Part shown: positions 16,246 to 24,210 of the stretch, piece by piece | Layout: each line of letters begins with the position of its first letter | How positions within the stretch are numbered: position 1 is the stretch's first letter | Assembly: GCA_025057975.1 (NCBI GenBank) | Contig: JANWUV010000020.1 | Span: 240 to 36,823, forward strand | Origin: Chloracidobacterium sp. | GTDB taxonomy: Bacteria; Acidobacteriota; Blastocatellia; Chloracidobacteriales; Chloracidobacteriaceae | Reading direction: 5' to 3' | Length of the DNA: 36,584 nucleotides | Made by a program: the position numbers and the translations under genes | Notes under the pieces: model-generated | Told to the model about the DNA's origin: nothing | What the model saw: the letters and a program-made list of their open reading frames with translations, nothing else | The model's database searches: none

Positions 16246-17994
16246 TTACGGCATCGGATCGGACGACTTGATTTCAATGCCGTTGGCCGCCAACGAGGTG
16301 CCCAGTGTTCGCTGGAGCTGCGCTACGGCTTTGTTGTAATCAGTTAGGGCTTGAATCTCATTGCCGCGCGCAATGGACAGCCGGTTTTGGCGGTCAAGAA
16401 TCAAAAAAGTTGTAGAAAGACCAGCTGCGTACCGCTGCTGCTCGCCACGCAGTTGGGTTTCCGCCGCAATGCGCGCCGCACGGGTCGCCTCTACCCGTTG
16501 GCGAGCGGAAGCGACCGCCTGCAGGCCATTTCGCACTTCAACTTGGATGCTTTGCTGAAGGCTGCGTTCCTGCGCCTTGAGTTGGCGTCTGGTGGCGAGC
16601 GCCCGTCCAACGGCGGCTTCGGCCGTACGGTTGCGGAAAGTAAACGAAATGTTCGCCCCAACCGTGTAGGTGGGAAAATCAAAGGAGAAAAGGTTGTTGA
16701 GCGCCGTCCCGTAACCGCCGATGAACCGCTGGTTGATCAGCGTCGGGCCGCCGGGCAGGTTAGCAACCCGCGACGTACCCGCCAGCCCGTTCAACGTCAG
16801 CGCCGTAAAGGCGTCTACCTGTGGTTTGCGCTGGTTTTCGGCAAAGGCCCGCTCAATGTCGTTGAGTTCTTGCTGGAGTCGAAGCTGCTCCAGTTCCGGG
16901 CGGTTGCGAAGCGCGCTGGCTAGCGCCTGCTGCACATCGAGTTCAACGGGCGTGAAATCCACGTCGTCGGTCGGCTCAATGGCCGCCTGCCACGCATCGG
17001 CTTGCGGATCACCCAGAATCAGTTGCTTGAGCTGGTTTTCCGCCGTCGTAATCAGCTGAAGCGCCGCAATCGCCGCGTTTTTGCGGTTTTCAAGCTCGGA
17101 CTCGTTTTCGACGACATTGATGGGCGCGCTGGTTCCGACTTCGACCTGCCGGCGCGTTACGGCGAGCGAGATGTCCGCCAGCTCAACAGCGTCACGCTGA
17201 ATCTGAAAGTTACGAATGGCGAAAACCAAATCCCAGTAGGCAGATTGGACGGCGGCAATCGTCGTTAGCACACGCTGCCGGAACTGCGCGTCGCTGATGG
17301 TAAGCTGCTTGCGACTGATTTTGACCAGCCGTTCATTGGCGCTTGACCGGAAGTTCCGAAACAACGGCTGCGTAAAACGGAAATCAAGCGTAGTGAAATA
17401 CTGGGGACTCAATCCGGCTGAACCAGCGTTGTTGGTTTCACGACTGTTCGAAAAAGTAATCACGTAGTTCCCGCCGGTCGGCAAGTTTTGCACCAGTGTC
17501 GGCGTGAACTGAAACTGTTTACGTTTGAACGCCCCGCCTTCCGCACCGATGAAAGTTTGCGCCGTCGGCGACGTAGAAGATTGAAACTGCACTGTCGCCT
17601 GCAAAATCGGGTCGTAACTTCCCCACGCGCCGCGCTCGTTTTGCTGCGCAAGCTGTACGTTAGCTCGCTCAATCTCGATGTCCTGATTGTTGCGGAGCGC
17701 CATGAGAATGGCGTCGCGGAGCGTCAGCCGCAGCGTTCGGCCTGGCGTAATGCCGACGCGCGTCGTCGGCAGGTCGTCCAGCGCACGCTTGGTTCGTTGA
17801 TCGGCGACCGGAAGCGGCGGCGCTTGGCCGCTCCCTGTTGGCGGTGTCGGGCTTTGGGCGACGATGCCGGCCAGCGGGGCGTCTAACACTCCTGCGTGCT
17901 GGGCGAATGCGGACGAGGCAGCAAGGCCAAAGAGAACAGCGAGCATCGTGAGGTGGCAAAACCGGAGGCGGCAAAACTGTTGGTTGGGCGGCAT
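16246..17994 (-). CDS. TolC-like outer membrane efflux protein
   Basis: 582 residues. Signal peptide: CHLTMLAVLFGLAASSAFAQ (residues about 13-32) ending AFA-Q. The mature protein has two OEP repeats with long helices, for example NIEIERANVQLA-type helix DIEIERANVQLAQQNERGAW, then RQLTISDAQFRQ-like QLTISDAQFRQRVLTTIAAV, and near the end EIQALTDYNKAVAQLQRTLG, the classic TolC C-terminal signature. It forms trimeric channels spanning the outer membrane and periplasm, fed by inner-membrane pumps. It begins an operon with birA and the M50 gene. The RND pump at 25-28 kb has no outer-membrane gene of its own and may use this one. Confidence 0.93.
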   Translation of the reverse strand: MPPNQQFCRLRFCHLTMLAVLFGLAASSAFAQHAGVLDAPLAGIVAQSPTPPTGSGQAPPLPVADQRTKRALDDLPTTRVGITPGRTLRLTLRDAILMALRNNQDIEIERANVQLAQQNERGAWGSYDPILQATVQFQSSTSPTAQTFIGAEGGAFKRKQFQFTPTLVQNLPTGGNYVITFSNSRETNNAGSAGLSPQYFTTLDFRFTQPLFRNFRSSANERLVKISRKQLTISDAQFRQRVLTTIAAVQSAYWDLVFAIRNFQIQRDAVELADISLAVTRRQVEVGTSAPINVVENESELENRKNAAIAALQLITTAENQLKQLILGDPQADAWQAAIEPTDDVDFTPVELDVQQALASALRNRPELEQLRLQQELNDIERAFAENQRKPQVDAFTALTLNGLAGTSRVANLPGGPTLINQRFIGGYGTALNNLFSFDFPTYTVGANISFTFRNRTAEAAVGRALATRRQLKAQERSLQQSIQVEVRNGLQAVASARQRVEATRAARIAAETQLRGEQQRYAAGLSTTFLILDRQNRLSIARGNEIQALTDYNKAVAQLQRTLGTSLAANGIEIKSSDPMP

Positions 17995-18207
17995 AGAGCG
18001 TCAAAAAGCGTTGGAAAGGACGGAAGGAGTCAAAAACTAAGGCGATGTCGTCGGCGCTTTACGCCGCCGTCGCCGAACAAGTTCCACAGAAATGATGTGG
18101 GTGCAGTTGAGTCGGCGTGTAATCTTTATGCGCGGCGCACTGCGCAAGCGTGTGATGTTCTACACGAACGGGGGGCGCGTTGCTCAAGGGCAAACAGCGC
18201 TCCTGCG

Positions 18208-18239
18208 AAAAACAAAGGGACGGGCGCACGCCCATCCCC
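18208..18239 (-). terminator. Rho-independent terminator after tRNA-Ala
   Basis: On the minus strand a GC-rich hairpin GGGATGGGCGTGCGCCCGTC (plus CC) with one mismatch is followed by TTTGTTTTT. It lies 24 bases after the tRNA 3' end, the expected place. The remainder of the interval 17995-18207, up to the TolC-like start, shows no gene. Confidence 0.8.
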
Positions 18240-18262
18240 AAAACCCGATCACGTCTCGCCTG

Positions 18263-18338
18263 TGGTGGAGATGAGGGGGGTCGAACCCCTGACCTCTGCA
18301 TTGCGAACGCAGCGCTCTACCAGCTGAGCTACATCCCC
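18263..18338 (-). tRNA. tRNA-Ala (anticodon CGC)
   Basis: 76 bases including an encoded 3' CCA. The acceptor stem is GGGGATG with CATCTCC. The D arm is GCTCAGCTGGTAGAGC. The anticodon stem CTGCG/TGCAG closes the loop TTCGCAA, giving CGC, which reads codon GCG. The T arm holds GGTTCGACC. Discriminator base A. GCG is heavily used in this genome. Confidence 0.97.
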
Positions 18339-18369
18339 ATAATAAAAGGCTTCACGAGGCGGTTCTCGA

Positions 18370-18398
18370 CGGTAAAACCACTGGGAAGCGGTTGTCAA
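18370..18398 (-). promoter_or_regulatory. Possible tRNA-Ala promoter
   Basis: On the minus strand a perfect TTGACA (-35, 18393-18398) is separated by 17 bases from TTACCG (18370-18375), a weak -10. It lies 32 bases before the tRNA and overlaps the last codons of the RNase D gene. Confidence 0.4.
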
Positions 18399-19591
18399 GC
18401 CGTGCCCTCAGCTCCAGACGACTCCGGCCGGATAATCCGCAGGCCACCGGGGGCGGTCGGTGCAATCTGTAGCAGCGCCTTTCCCGCGACCAAGTCAAGC
18501 AGCAAATCGCCGACGGCTGCGCGCCGCCATCCGTGCAGTAGGGGAAAATCGCCCGCCTCAGCGGGAGAGCCGCCCTGCAGAATCCATCCGGCGAAGCGGA
18601 GCAGGTCGTCGCGCGTCGCCAGGAGGTTCGGCGCAATATCCAGCGCCCCCGCCCGTAGGCGAACAACGGCGCCAAGCAGGCTGGCCAAGCCGTCCAATGT
18701 CGGGTCATACTCACGAGTCGTCACCGCTTCCGGCCACTCGCTTTCCGGCAACGCCAACGCCTGCTGGATGGTCTCAAGAATCTCCGTCACCGCTTCGCGC
18801 GACAGGTTACCGGCGCCGCGCACCTGCCGGAGCGCCGCCTCCGTACGCGGCATCGTATAGGCAATCTGCCGCAGGGCGTCATCGTGCAAAATGCTCCCAA
18901 CCGGACGGTTCCGGCTGCGCGCCGCCGCTTCCCGCCACTGGCACAACTCGCGTAGGACGGCCAACTCGCGCCGACTCAATCCGCCCAGTTTCCCAATTTT
19001 GAGATACTCCTGCCCGGCTTCGCGCCCTTTGACGGCCTGTGCCACGGCGTCCGCGCAGGCGTCCAGCGCCCACGCTATCCGGCCCCGCCGCTCCAGTTCC
19101 TTCAGCAGCCCGTCGTAAACGGGGAACAGGTAGCGTACGTCATTGAGGGCATACTCCAGTTGCTCCGGCAGCAGTGGGCGGCGCGTCCAGTCCGTGAATT
19201 GCTGCTTTTTGCTTAGGGAAACCTTGGTAAATCGCTGAACCAGCGCGGCGTAGCCCGCGGCCTCGCCATAGCCTAGAAATGCGGCGGCGATTTGCGTGTC
19301 GAACACGTTGACCGGAATGGCGTTTGTCTCGCGCCGGAGCAAGGCGATGTCTTGCGCGCCGGCGTGAAAAATTTTCCGCACCCGCGAACTCGTCAAAACC
19401 TCAGCTAGCGGCGCAAGGTTGACGCGAAACGGGTCAACTGCGACACAAGCTTCACGCAGCCCAAGTTGCACAAGACACACCAGCGGCATGTAGCGCCCTT
19501 CACCCTGAAACTCCAAATCAATGGTGAGTTCGGTGTGCGTAAGCGCCCGGCGGCAAAAGTCCTGAAAGGCGCGGTCGGTGTCAATCCACAT
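18395..19591 (-). CDS. Ribonuclease D-like 3'-5' exoribonuclease with HRDC domain
   Basis: 398 residues from ATG 19591 (MWIDTDRAFQDF); the frame stays open upstream but that part is low-complexity. RNase D trims tRNA and other RNA 3' ends. The DEDD exonuclease has ELTIDLEFQGEGRYMPLVCL (Asp25, Glu27), then FDTQIAAAFLGYGEAAGYAA and LPEQLEYALNDVRYLFPVYD carrying the last acidic and Tyr residues. An HRDC-type domain follows (about 205-280). The last 100 residues (DPTLDGLASLLGAVVRLRAG onward) resemble the C-terminal RNase D region. It is the last protein gene of the minus-strand run and is followed by tRNA-Ala, a plausible substrate, though this pairing may be chance. Confidence 0.88.
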   Translation of the reverse strand: MWIDTDRAFQDFCRRALTHTELTIDLEFQGEGRYMPLVCLVQLGLREACVAVDPFRVNLAPLAEVLTSSRVRKIFHAGAQDIALLRRETNAIPVNVFDTQIAAAFLGYGEAAGYAALVQRFTKVSLSKKQQFTDWTRRPLLPEQLEYALNDVRYLFPVYDGLLKELERRGRIAWALDACADAVAQAVKGREAGQEYLKIGKLGGLSRRELAVLRELCQWREAAARSRNRPVGSILHDDALRQIAYTMPRTEAALRQVRGAGNLSREAVTEILETIQQALALPESEWPEAVTTREYDPTLDGLASLLGAVVRLRAGALDIAPNLLATRDDLLRFAGWILQGGSPAEAGDFPLLHGWRRAAVGDLLLDLVAGKALLQIAPTAPGGLRIIRPESSGAEGTA

Positions 19592-19652
19592 GACGCAAAA
19601 GATGACGCATAGTAACGCCGATCTCAATCCCTCGCTCTTGATGTTGCGCGGC

Positions 19653-19669
19653 GGCGGAGCGGCTCCGCC
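19653..19669. repeat. GC-rich hairpin between JAMM and RNase D genes
   Basis: GGCGGAG-CGG-CTCCGCC is a perfect 7-bp stem with a 3-base loop, followed on the + strand by a further GGCGGAGCC. No T-run follows on the minus strand, so it is more likely an mRNA structure or small repeat than a terminator. Confidence 0.45.
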
Positions 19670-19694
19670 GGGCGGAGCCTGTCTGCGCCGACTT

Positions 19695-20465
19695 TTAGGA
19701 AATGTCTGCGTCGCGGTAGTGCGCAAGCGCAGCGCTAAGACCGTGCCGTACGGCGTCGAACTCCGCCATCAAACGGCGCCGCAACGAAACGTCGCCGCTT
19801 GGGCGCGGCTCGGTAGCGTTCGCCGGCGGCAACGGCGGCGGAAAACCCTCCGCTTGCGCGTCAAAAAGATACCAACCCGCAAGGTGCTTGGAGTCCCTGC
19901 CGTAGAAGACACCGTACTCACCGTTGAGCGGGTCATAGACGACCGCCACCTGCCACGGCATGCCGAAGACATCGCGCTGGGTGGCTTGGTCCGTACCGGA
20001 CATAAAAACGCCGAAGCCGGGGTGCGTATGATACCAGCCGACAATGCGCAAGTCCGCCTCGACTTGCCCCTGTCGCTGTTCACGTAAGCGTCGCAGGTGG
20101 TCGGCGACGGCCAACAGGTCGGCCACTCCCATCTCGACAAAGGTGGGACCAGCGGCGGCTTCCTGCGCCGGAACGGCGTCCACAATTGCGGTAAAGGTGA
20201 CGGTGCAGCCGCTGAGTTCGGCGACGTACACATTCCCGATCAGCAGCCCGCCGCACTCGTTTTCACCGAGAAACGCGCGCGCTAAATCAGGCATTGTCTC
20301 GGCCGGTTTCTCCGGCGGAGCGGCCAGCAGGATTTTTTCCTCCGCCTGCTTTGACAGGAAAACCTGCAGGCCGTCGGTGGGCGGTCGCCCAACGGTTTCG
20401 AGAACCTGCGGCAGCGGCCGCCGCATCGGTGTTACTTCACGGACGACTTTGATATGGAACGTCAT
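19695..20465 (-). CDS. JAMM/MPN (JAB1) domain metalloprotease
   Basis: 256 residues. The zinc motif is complete: Glu70 in GENECGGLLIG, then His146, His148 and Asp159 in GWYHTHPGFGVFMSGTDQAT (H-x-H-x10-D), with the conserved Ser just before it. JAMM enzymes remove ubiquitin or ubiquitin-like tails; bacterial relatives act in cofactor sulfur transfer, cysteine release or Ub-like pathways. The core is residues about 30-190; the last 60 residues are Pro- and Arg-rich and unlike the family. No E1, E2 or recognisable Ub-like gene is in the window. The start overlaps the stop of the 127-aa gene as ATGA, so the two are translationally coupled. Confidence 0.88.
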   Translation of the reverse strand: MTFHIKVVREVTPMRRPLPQVLETVGRPPTDGLQVFLSKQAEEKILLAAPPEKPAETMPDLARAFLGENECGGLLIGNVYVAELSGCTVTFTAIVDAVPAQEAAAGPTFVEMGVADLLAVADHLRRLREQRQGQVEADLRIVGWYHTHPGFGVFMSGTDQATQRDVFGMPWQVAVVYDPLNGEYGVFYGRDSKHLAGWYLFDAQAEGFPPPLPPANATEPRPSGDVSLRRRLMAEFDAVRHGLSAALAHYRDADIS

Positions 20466-20845
20466 GGCGTGAGCGGCCCTGGTTCAAAGGGGAAAACTTC
20501 ATTGTGTTTGACATCGAAGGCGAAGCTCTGCACGTCGTCCATACGAACGTAGAGTTTGCGGAAATGCGCCGTCGGCATGTGGTTTTGGAAGTGTTCGACC
20601 TCGCAGTCATCCAGCTCGAGCACATCGGTTTCGATGCGGACACGGCTGACGTTTTCCAGTCGCGCGTCGCGCGCCAACGAAAGCGTATCAGTAACGGTTC
20701 GGGAAATCCGCCCGCGCACGATGCCGTACGGCATGTAAAGCACCAGCAACGGACGCGCGCCGCCAGTGTCGAGCGCGGCGCGGATGGCCGTAAAGAGCGT
20801 GTCGCTCATGCGAAACTTCATCGTCGGCGCATCCAGTTGGCTCAT
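20462..20845 (-). CDS. Unknown 127-aa protein coupled to the JAMM protease
   Basis: No family recognised. The sequence alternates short beta-like stretches and acidic turns: ARPLLVLYMPYGIVRGRISR (30-49), DTLSLARDARLENVSRVRIE, DVLELDDCEVEHFQNHMP, then FRKLYVRMDDVQSFAFDV. The pattern of a GxVxGxI strand followed by a LxLxDxxV strand is reminiscent of Sm-like small beta barrels, but I cannot confirm that. A GGGAG lies 12 bases before ATG 20845. The stop overlaps the JAMM start (ATGA), which suggests the products are made together and may form a complex or a protease-substrate pair. Confidence 0.7.
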   Translation of the reverse strand: MSQLDAPTMKFRMSDTLFTAIRAALDTGGARPLLVLYMPYGIVRGRISRTVTDTLSLARDARLENVSRVRIETDVLELDDCEVEHFQNHMPTAHFRKLYVRMDDVQSFAFDVKHNEVFPFEPGPLTP

Positions 20846-20847
20846 GG

Positions 20848-21075
20848 CTATTTATCTCCCTCACCCTGTAGAGCCGCCGCTCGTATGCGGCGCAGATGTT
20901 CAGAAATCAAGACATTTGGGAAGCTAACAGGTTTCAAGGTGGGATAAAACACCTTGGCCGCCTGACTGACAAGCAGCAGGCAAGGCGCGTCGCTTGGAAG
21001 CTCATCTGCTACGGTGTGAAGTTGTACAGCTTCAGACGCGGATGGTGCGGCCCAAAGGTCACAATGTTGAGGCAA
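20848..21075 (-). CDS. Possible small ORF between the phosphatase and the 127-aa gene
   Basis: Reads up to 75 residues from a TTG at 21075, overlapping the phosphatase C-terminus by 67 bases; the part outside the overlap is about 54 codons (ADELPSDAPCLLLVSQAAKV ... FYPTLKPVSFPNVLISEHLR). It ends two bases before the 127-aa start. Codon use is less GC-biased at third positions than in neighbours, and there is no ATG or Shine-Dalgarno. It could be a short real gene starting at an unusual codon or only an intergenic frame. Confidence 0.25.
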   Translation of the reverse strand: MPQHCDLWAAPSASEAVQLHTVADELPSDAPCLLLVSQAAKVFYPTLKPVSFPNVLISEHLRRIRAAALQGEGDK

Positions 21076-21623
21076 CCGTGGTCTTGCTCAAGGCGAACCA
21101 AGTGTTCGTCCGGTAAGCCTAACGCCCAGCCTAAAATCACACGGTTGACGCCCGAATGGAGCGCCAACGCCACTGTTTGTCCCGCATGCCGCGCCAGCAG
21201 GCCCTCGACCGTCGGCAGCACGCGCTGCTTAACTTCCTGAAAACTCTCGCCGTTTGGAAACTGGCAGGTCGCCGGATTGGCGCGCCACGCCGCAACCGTC
21301 GCCGGAAAACGCAGTGGCAGCTCATCCACCAGACACCCTTCAAGATCGCCAAAGTTAATTTCCCGCAGTTCCGGCTGAATCACCGGGCGAAGGTCGCGCC
21401 CAGCGGCTAGTAACTCCGCCGTATGGCGCGAGCGCGCTAGGTCGCTGGCGTAGAGGGCGTCCACACGCTGGTTCTGCAAATATCGCGCCAGCCGCTCAAT
21501 TTGCCGGACGCCTTCCGCCGAAAGCGGCAAATCTGTCCAGCCGTGGCAGCGCGGCGCCGGGCCGTCCGTCGTCTGACCGTGCCGAATCAAAAGCAATGTT
21601 GTTACGGGTGATTCAAACGACAT
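21009..21623 (-). CDS. Histidine phosphatase superfamily protein (phosphoglycerate mutase-like / CobC-like)
   Basis: 204 residues from ATG 21623 (MSFESPVTTLLLIRHGQTTD); a GTG at 21668 overlapping the elaA stop is the alternative start. The catalytic RHG lies in LLLIRHGQT, with YASDLARSRHTAELLA, the acid-base region REINFGDLEG, and the second His in VALALHSGVNRVILGWALGL. This is the cofactor-independent-substrate-promiscuous branch often annotated as phosphoglycerate mutase or alpha-ribazole phosphatase. No cobalamin genes are nearby, so the substrate is not assigned. Confidence 0.9.
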   Translation of the reverse strand: MSFESPVTTLLLIRHGQTTDGPAPRCHGWTDLPLSAEGVRQIERLARYLQNQRVDALYASDLARSRHTAELLAAGRDLRPVIQPELREINFGDLEGCLVDELPLRFPATVAAWRANPATCQFPNGESFQEVKQRVLPTVEGLLARHAGQTVALALHSGVNRVILGWALGLPDEHLVRLEQDHGCLNIVTFGPHHPRLKLYNFTP

Positions 21624-21664
21624 GTCGTTGGGAGAAGCGCGCCGCCGCCCTTGCGTGACGGCGC

Positions 21665-22153
21665 TCACCGGCCGTCGCGCAGCATCTCAACATGCGGCAG
21701 GCCGTCTTCATCATATGGCGCGGAAACCGTCCGGTAGCCGAACGCCCCATAAAACCGTTCCAGATACTGCTGCGCGGAAATGCGATTGCCCTGCCCCGGA
21801 TAGAGCGCATCGTGTAACGCCAGCGCGCGCCGCATCAGTTCTTTTCCCAGTCCTTGCCCGCGCCCGGCTGCCGTTGTGATGACGCGCCCGATAGACGGCT
21901 CGGCGTACTTGACGCCCGGCGCGACCAGCCGACAGTAGGCGACCAACACCTGCCCGCTCGGCGTCGGTCGCCACCCCATGATGTGGTGGGCATAGCGATC
22001 CACACCGTCCGCATCCTGATACACGCACTGCTGCTCGACGACAAACACCGCCAGCCGCGCCTGCAGCACGGCGTAGAGGTCGTCCACAGTGAGTTCCGCG
22101 AAGCGGGCTGTCCGCCATTCAACCGGCGCGGTTGCGACCATTTCCGGTGTCAT
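21665..22153 (-). CDS. ElaA-like GNAT N-acyltransferase
   Basis: 162 residues. The ElaA order is clear: TVDDLYAVLQARLAVFVVEQ, QCVYQDADGVDRYAHHIMGW, IGRVITTAAGRGQGLGKELM (the acetyl-CoA pyrophosphate loop, Q/RxxGxG/A), and FYGAFGYRTVSAPYDEDGLP ending PHVEML. Such enzymes acetylate small molecules or amines; substrates of ElaA are unknown. It is first in a minus-strand run and divergent from the tetR gene. Confidence 0.92.
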   Translation of the reverse strand: MTPEMVATAPVEWRTARFAELTVDDLYAVLQARLAVFVVEQQCVYQDADGVDRYAHHIMGWRPTPSGQVLVAYCRLVAPGVKYAEPSIGRVITTAAGRGQGLGKELMRRALALHDALYPGQGNRISAQQYLERFYGAFGYRTVSAPYDEDGLPHVEMLRDGR

Positions 22154-22201
22154 AGGTGGAAAACTAGCTTGTCACCGCGCCGGATGCCAGTGTAAGGTTG
22201 C

Positions 22202-22240
22202 AAGTAAGTGCATACTAACTAACGTAAGCTAACGCACACT
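22202..22240. promoter_or_regulatory. Candidate TetR operator in the elaA/tetR divergent gap
   Basis: The AT-richer stretch contains repeated TAAC units (ACTAACTAACGTAAGCTAAC) flanked by GTGC (22208-22211) and GCAC (22234-22237), giving weak dyad symmetry. Its place just before the tetR start suits an autoregulatory site, but the symmetry is imperfect. Confidence 0.35.
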
Positions 22241-22252
22241 GTTCCGCCCACG

Positions 22253-22957
22253 ATGACCAGCGCCCCGCCGACCATCACCGCTGACGCGCTCCACGACGCC
22301 GCACCCCGCCGCATGTCGGGGGAAGACCGGCGACGGCAAATTGTCCGCATTGCTATGCGGCGGTTCTCTGAAAAAGGCTTTAACGGCGTCACCACCAAGG
22401 AAATCGCCGCCGAAGCCGGCGTCAGCGAAGCGATTATCTTCCGGCATTTCGCCACCAAGCAGGACCTTTACGCCGCTATCCTTGACCAAAAGATGAAGGA
22501 CGCTGACGCGGCAGCCTTCTGGACGCGCATGCGCGAGTTAGCCGCTTGCCGCGACGACCGGCGGTTTTTTGAAACCATCATGCAGCATGTCATCGAGCGC
22601 CACCGCGCCGATTACTCCTTCCAACGCCTGCTGTTTTTTAGCGCGCTCGAAGGCCATGAACTCTCTGAGATGTTTTTCCGCCTCTACGTGCGGGACATTT
22701 TTGATTTTCTGGGCGATTACATTGAAACCCGCATCCGTGAGGGCGCATTTCGGGAAGTGAATCCGCAGGTGGCGGCGCGGTCACTCTTCGCTATGCCGTT
22801 CCTTCAAACCATGTTTGAGCAACTCCACGGCGACCAGACCGTAACCGGCTCGCCGGAGGCGCTGGCGCGCGCTTACGCCGCAATCTTCCTTGACGGCATA
22901 CGGCGGCCGGCGACGCCAACCACATCCACCACCCCTTCCCCAACGGACAAGCTATGA
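22253..22957 (+). CDS. TetR/AcrR-family transcriptional regulator
   Basis: 234 residues. The N-terminal HTH is RQIVRIAMRRFSEKGFNGVT then TKEIAAEAGVSEAIIFRHFA (48-67), with TKQDLYAAIL directly after. The C-terminal ligand domain is helical and variable. It most likely represses the efflux genes that follow; the stop overlaps the adaptor start as ATGA, so regulator and pump share one transcript. ATG 22313 (MSGEDRRRQ) is an alternative start; neither has a good Shine-Dalgarno. Confidence 0.92.
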   Translation: MTSAPPTITADALHDAAPRRMSGEDRRRQIVRIAMRRFSEKGFNGVTTKEIAAEAGVSEAIIFRHFATKQDLYAAILDQKMKDADAAAFWTRMRELAACRDDRRFFETIMQHVIERHRADYSFQRLLFFSALEGHELSEMFFRLYVRDIFDFLGDYIETRIREGAFREVNPQVAARSLFAMPFLQTMFEQLHGDQTVTGSPEALARAYAAIFLDGIRRPATPTTSTTPSPTDKL

Positions 22958-24189
22958 CTGCCTTGTGTCTCCGCTCCAAGCAAGCCGGGTTTTGGTTGGT
23001 GACAGCGCTCTTAGCGCTCTGTCTGACCGGCTGCTCCCGCAAAAAGGAAACCGTTAGCGCCGCCGCACCCGACACGTCCGCCCCGCCGCCGGCGATCGAA
23101 GTCAAGACGACAACCGCCGTCGAACGCCTTATCCGCAAATCTATTGAAACCGTCGGGTCGCTTGTACCGGATGAGCAAGTCGTCGTCGCCGGACAGGTCG
23201 GCGGTGAAATCACCGAACTCACGGTGGATGTCGGCAGTCCAGTTAGAGCCGGTCAGGTCATCGCCCGCATCTCGCCCAAGGAATATGAACTTAAGCTCCA
23301 GCAGGCGGAGGCGGCGCTGGCGCAGGCGCGCGCCATGCTGGGCGAAGCCGGCCGGCGCGACCCTGTTGATATTGACGCCGTACCGGCTGTCCGGCAGGCC
23401 AAAGCCGCTCTTGACGACGCCCGCGCCCAGATGGAGCGCACCGAGCGCTTGGTAGCGTCCGGCGATCTGCCGCGCCAGCGGTGGGATACTGTGGAAGCCA
23501 ACTACCGCGCCGCCGAAGCCCGCTATCAGGCCGCCCGTGATGAAGCCGTCATGCGCCTTGGCGTCATCGAACAGCGCCAAGCCGAGGTGCGCTTTGCCCG
23601 GAAGAAACTCGAAGACTCCACCGTCCGTGCGCCCATCAGCGGCTTTGTCAGTGTTCGCCACAAGTCACGCGGCGACTTCATCAATGAGCAAGGCGGCAAC
23701 CGCGACATTGTCACCATTGTGCGGCTCGATCCGATTCGCGTTCAGGCGAATGTCGCCGAAGCTGGTGTTTCGTACGTCAAGGTGGGCATGGCGGCGCGCT
23801 TCACAACGGATGCCTACCCAGGCCGCGACTTTTCGGCGCGCGTGGCGCGCATCAGCCCTGTTCTTAATCAGCAGGCGCGGTTGCTGATGGTGGAGGCCGT
23901 CGCCCCAAATCCGCAGGGCCTGCTCAAGCCGGGCATGTTTGTGCGCGTTTATGTGGACATCGCCACCGACGTACCGGCGGTGTTCGTGCCGTCCAGTGCT
24001 GTCGTCAGCGCAGCCGGCGTGGACAAGGTGTTCGTCGTGGCGGACGGCAAAGCTGTGGCGCGGCGCGTTCGGCTGGGCAAGCGCGACGGCGAAGCGGTGG
24101 AAATCACCGAAGGTCTCAAACCCGGTGAAAAAGTCATCACCGACAACCTCGACCGTCTGACCGACGGAACGCCGGTCAAAACCTTCTAA
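22954..24189 (+). CDS. RND efflux periplasmic adaptor (HlyD/MFP family), lipoprotein
   Basis: 411 residues with a lipoprotein signal: LLALCLTGCSRKK, modified Cys27. The mature protein has the barrel-sandwich halves around a coiled-coil hairpin: VVVAGQVGGEITELTVDVGS, then QAEAALAQARAMLGEAG, and KKLEDSTVRAPISGFVSVRH, followed by the beta-barrel and the C-terminal VITDNLDRLTDGTPVKTF. It bridges the RND pump and an outer-membrane channel. It overlaps tetR by four bases and lies 21 bases before the dehydrogenase gene. Confidence 0.94.
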   Translation: MTALCLRSKQAGFWLVTALLALCLTGCSRKKETVSAAAPDTSAPPPAIEVKTTTAVERLIRKSIETVGSLVPDEQVVVAGQVGGEITELTVDVGSPVRAGQVIARISPKEYELKLQQAEAALAQARAMLGEAGRRDPVDIDAVPAVRQAKAALDDARAQMERTERLVASGDLPRQRWDTVEANYRAAEARYQAARDEAVMRLGVIEQRQAEVRFARKKLEDSTVRAPISGFVSVRHKSRGDFINEQGGNRDIVTIVRLDPIRVQANVAEAGVSYVKVGMAARFTTDAYPGRDFSARVARISPVLNQQARLLMVEAVAPNPQGLLKPGMFVRVYVDIATDVPAVFVPSSAVVSAAGVDKVFVVADGKAVARRVRLGKRDGEAVEITEGLKPGEKVITDNLDRLTDGTPVKTF

Positions 24190-24210
24190 CGGCCGACAGC
24201 GGATGCCCGT

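Noticed and set aside
18263-18338. tRNA-Ala as an integration (att) site
   Set aside because: No integrase and no repeat of the tRNA 3' end were found nearby; a normal terminator follows the gene.
19653-19669. Intrinsic terminator between the JAMM and RNase D genes
   Set aside because: The hairpin is perfect but no T-run follows on the transcribed strand.
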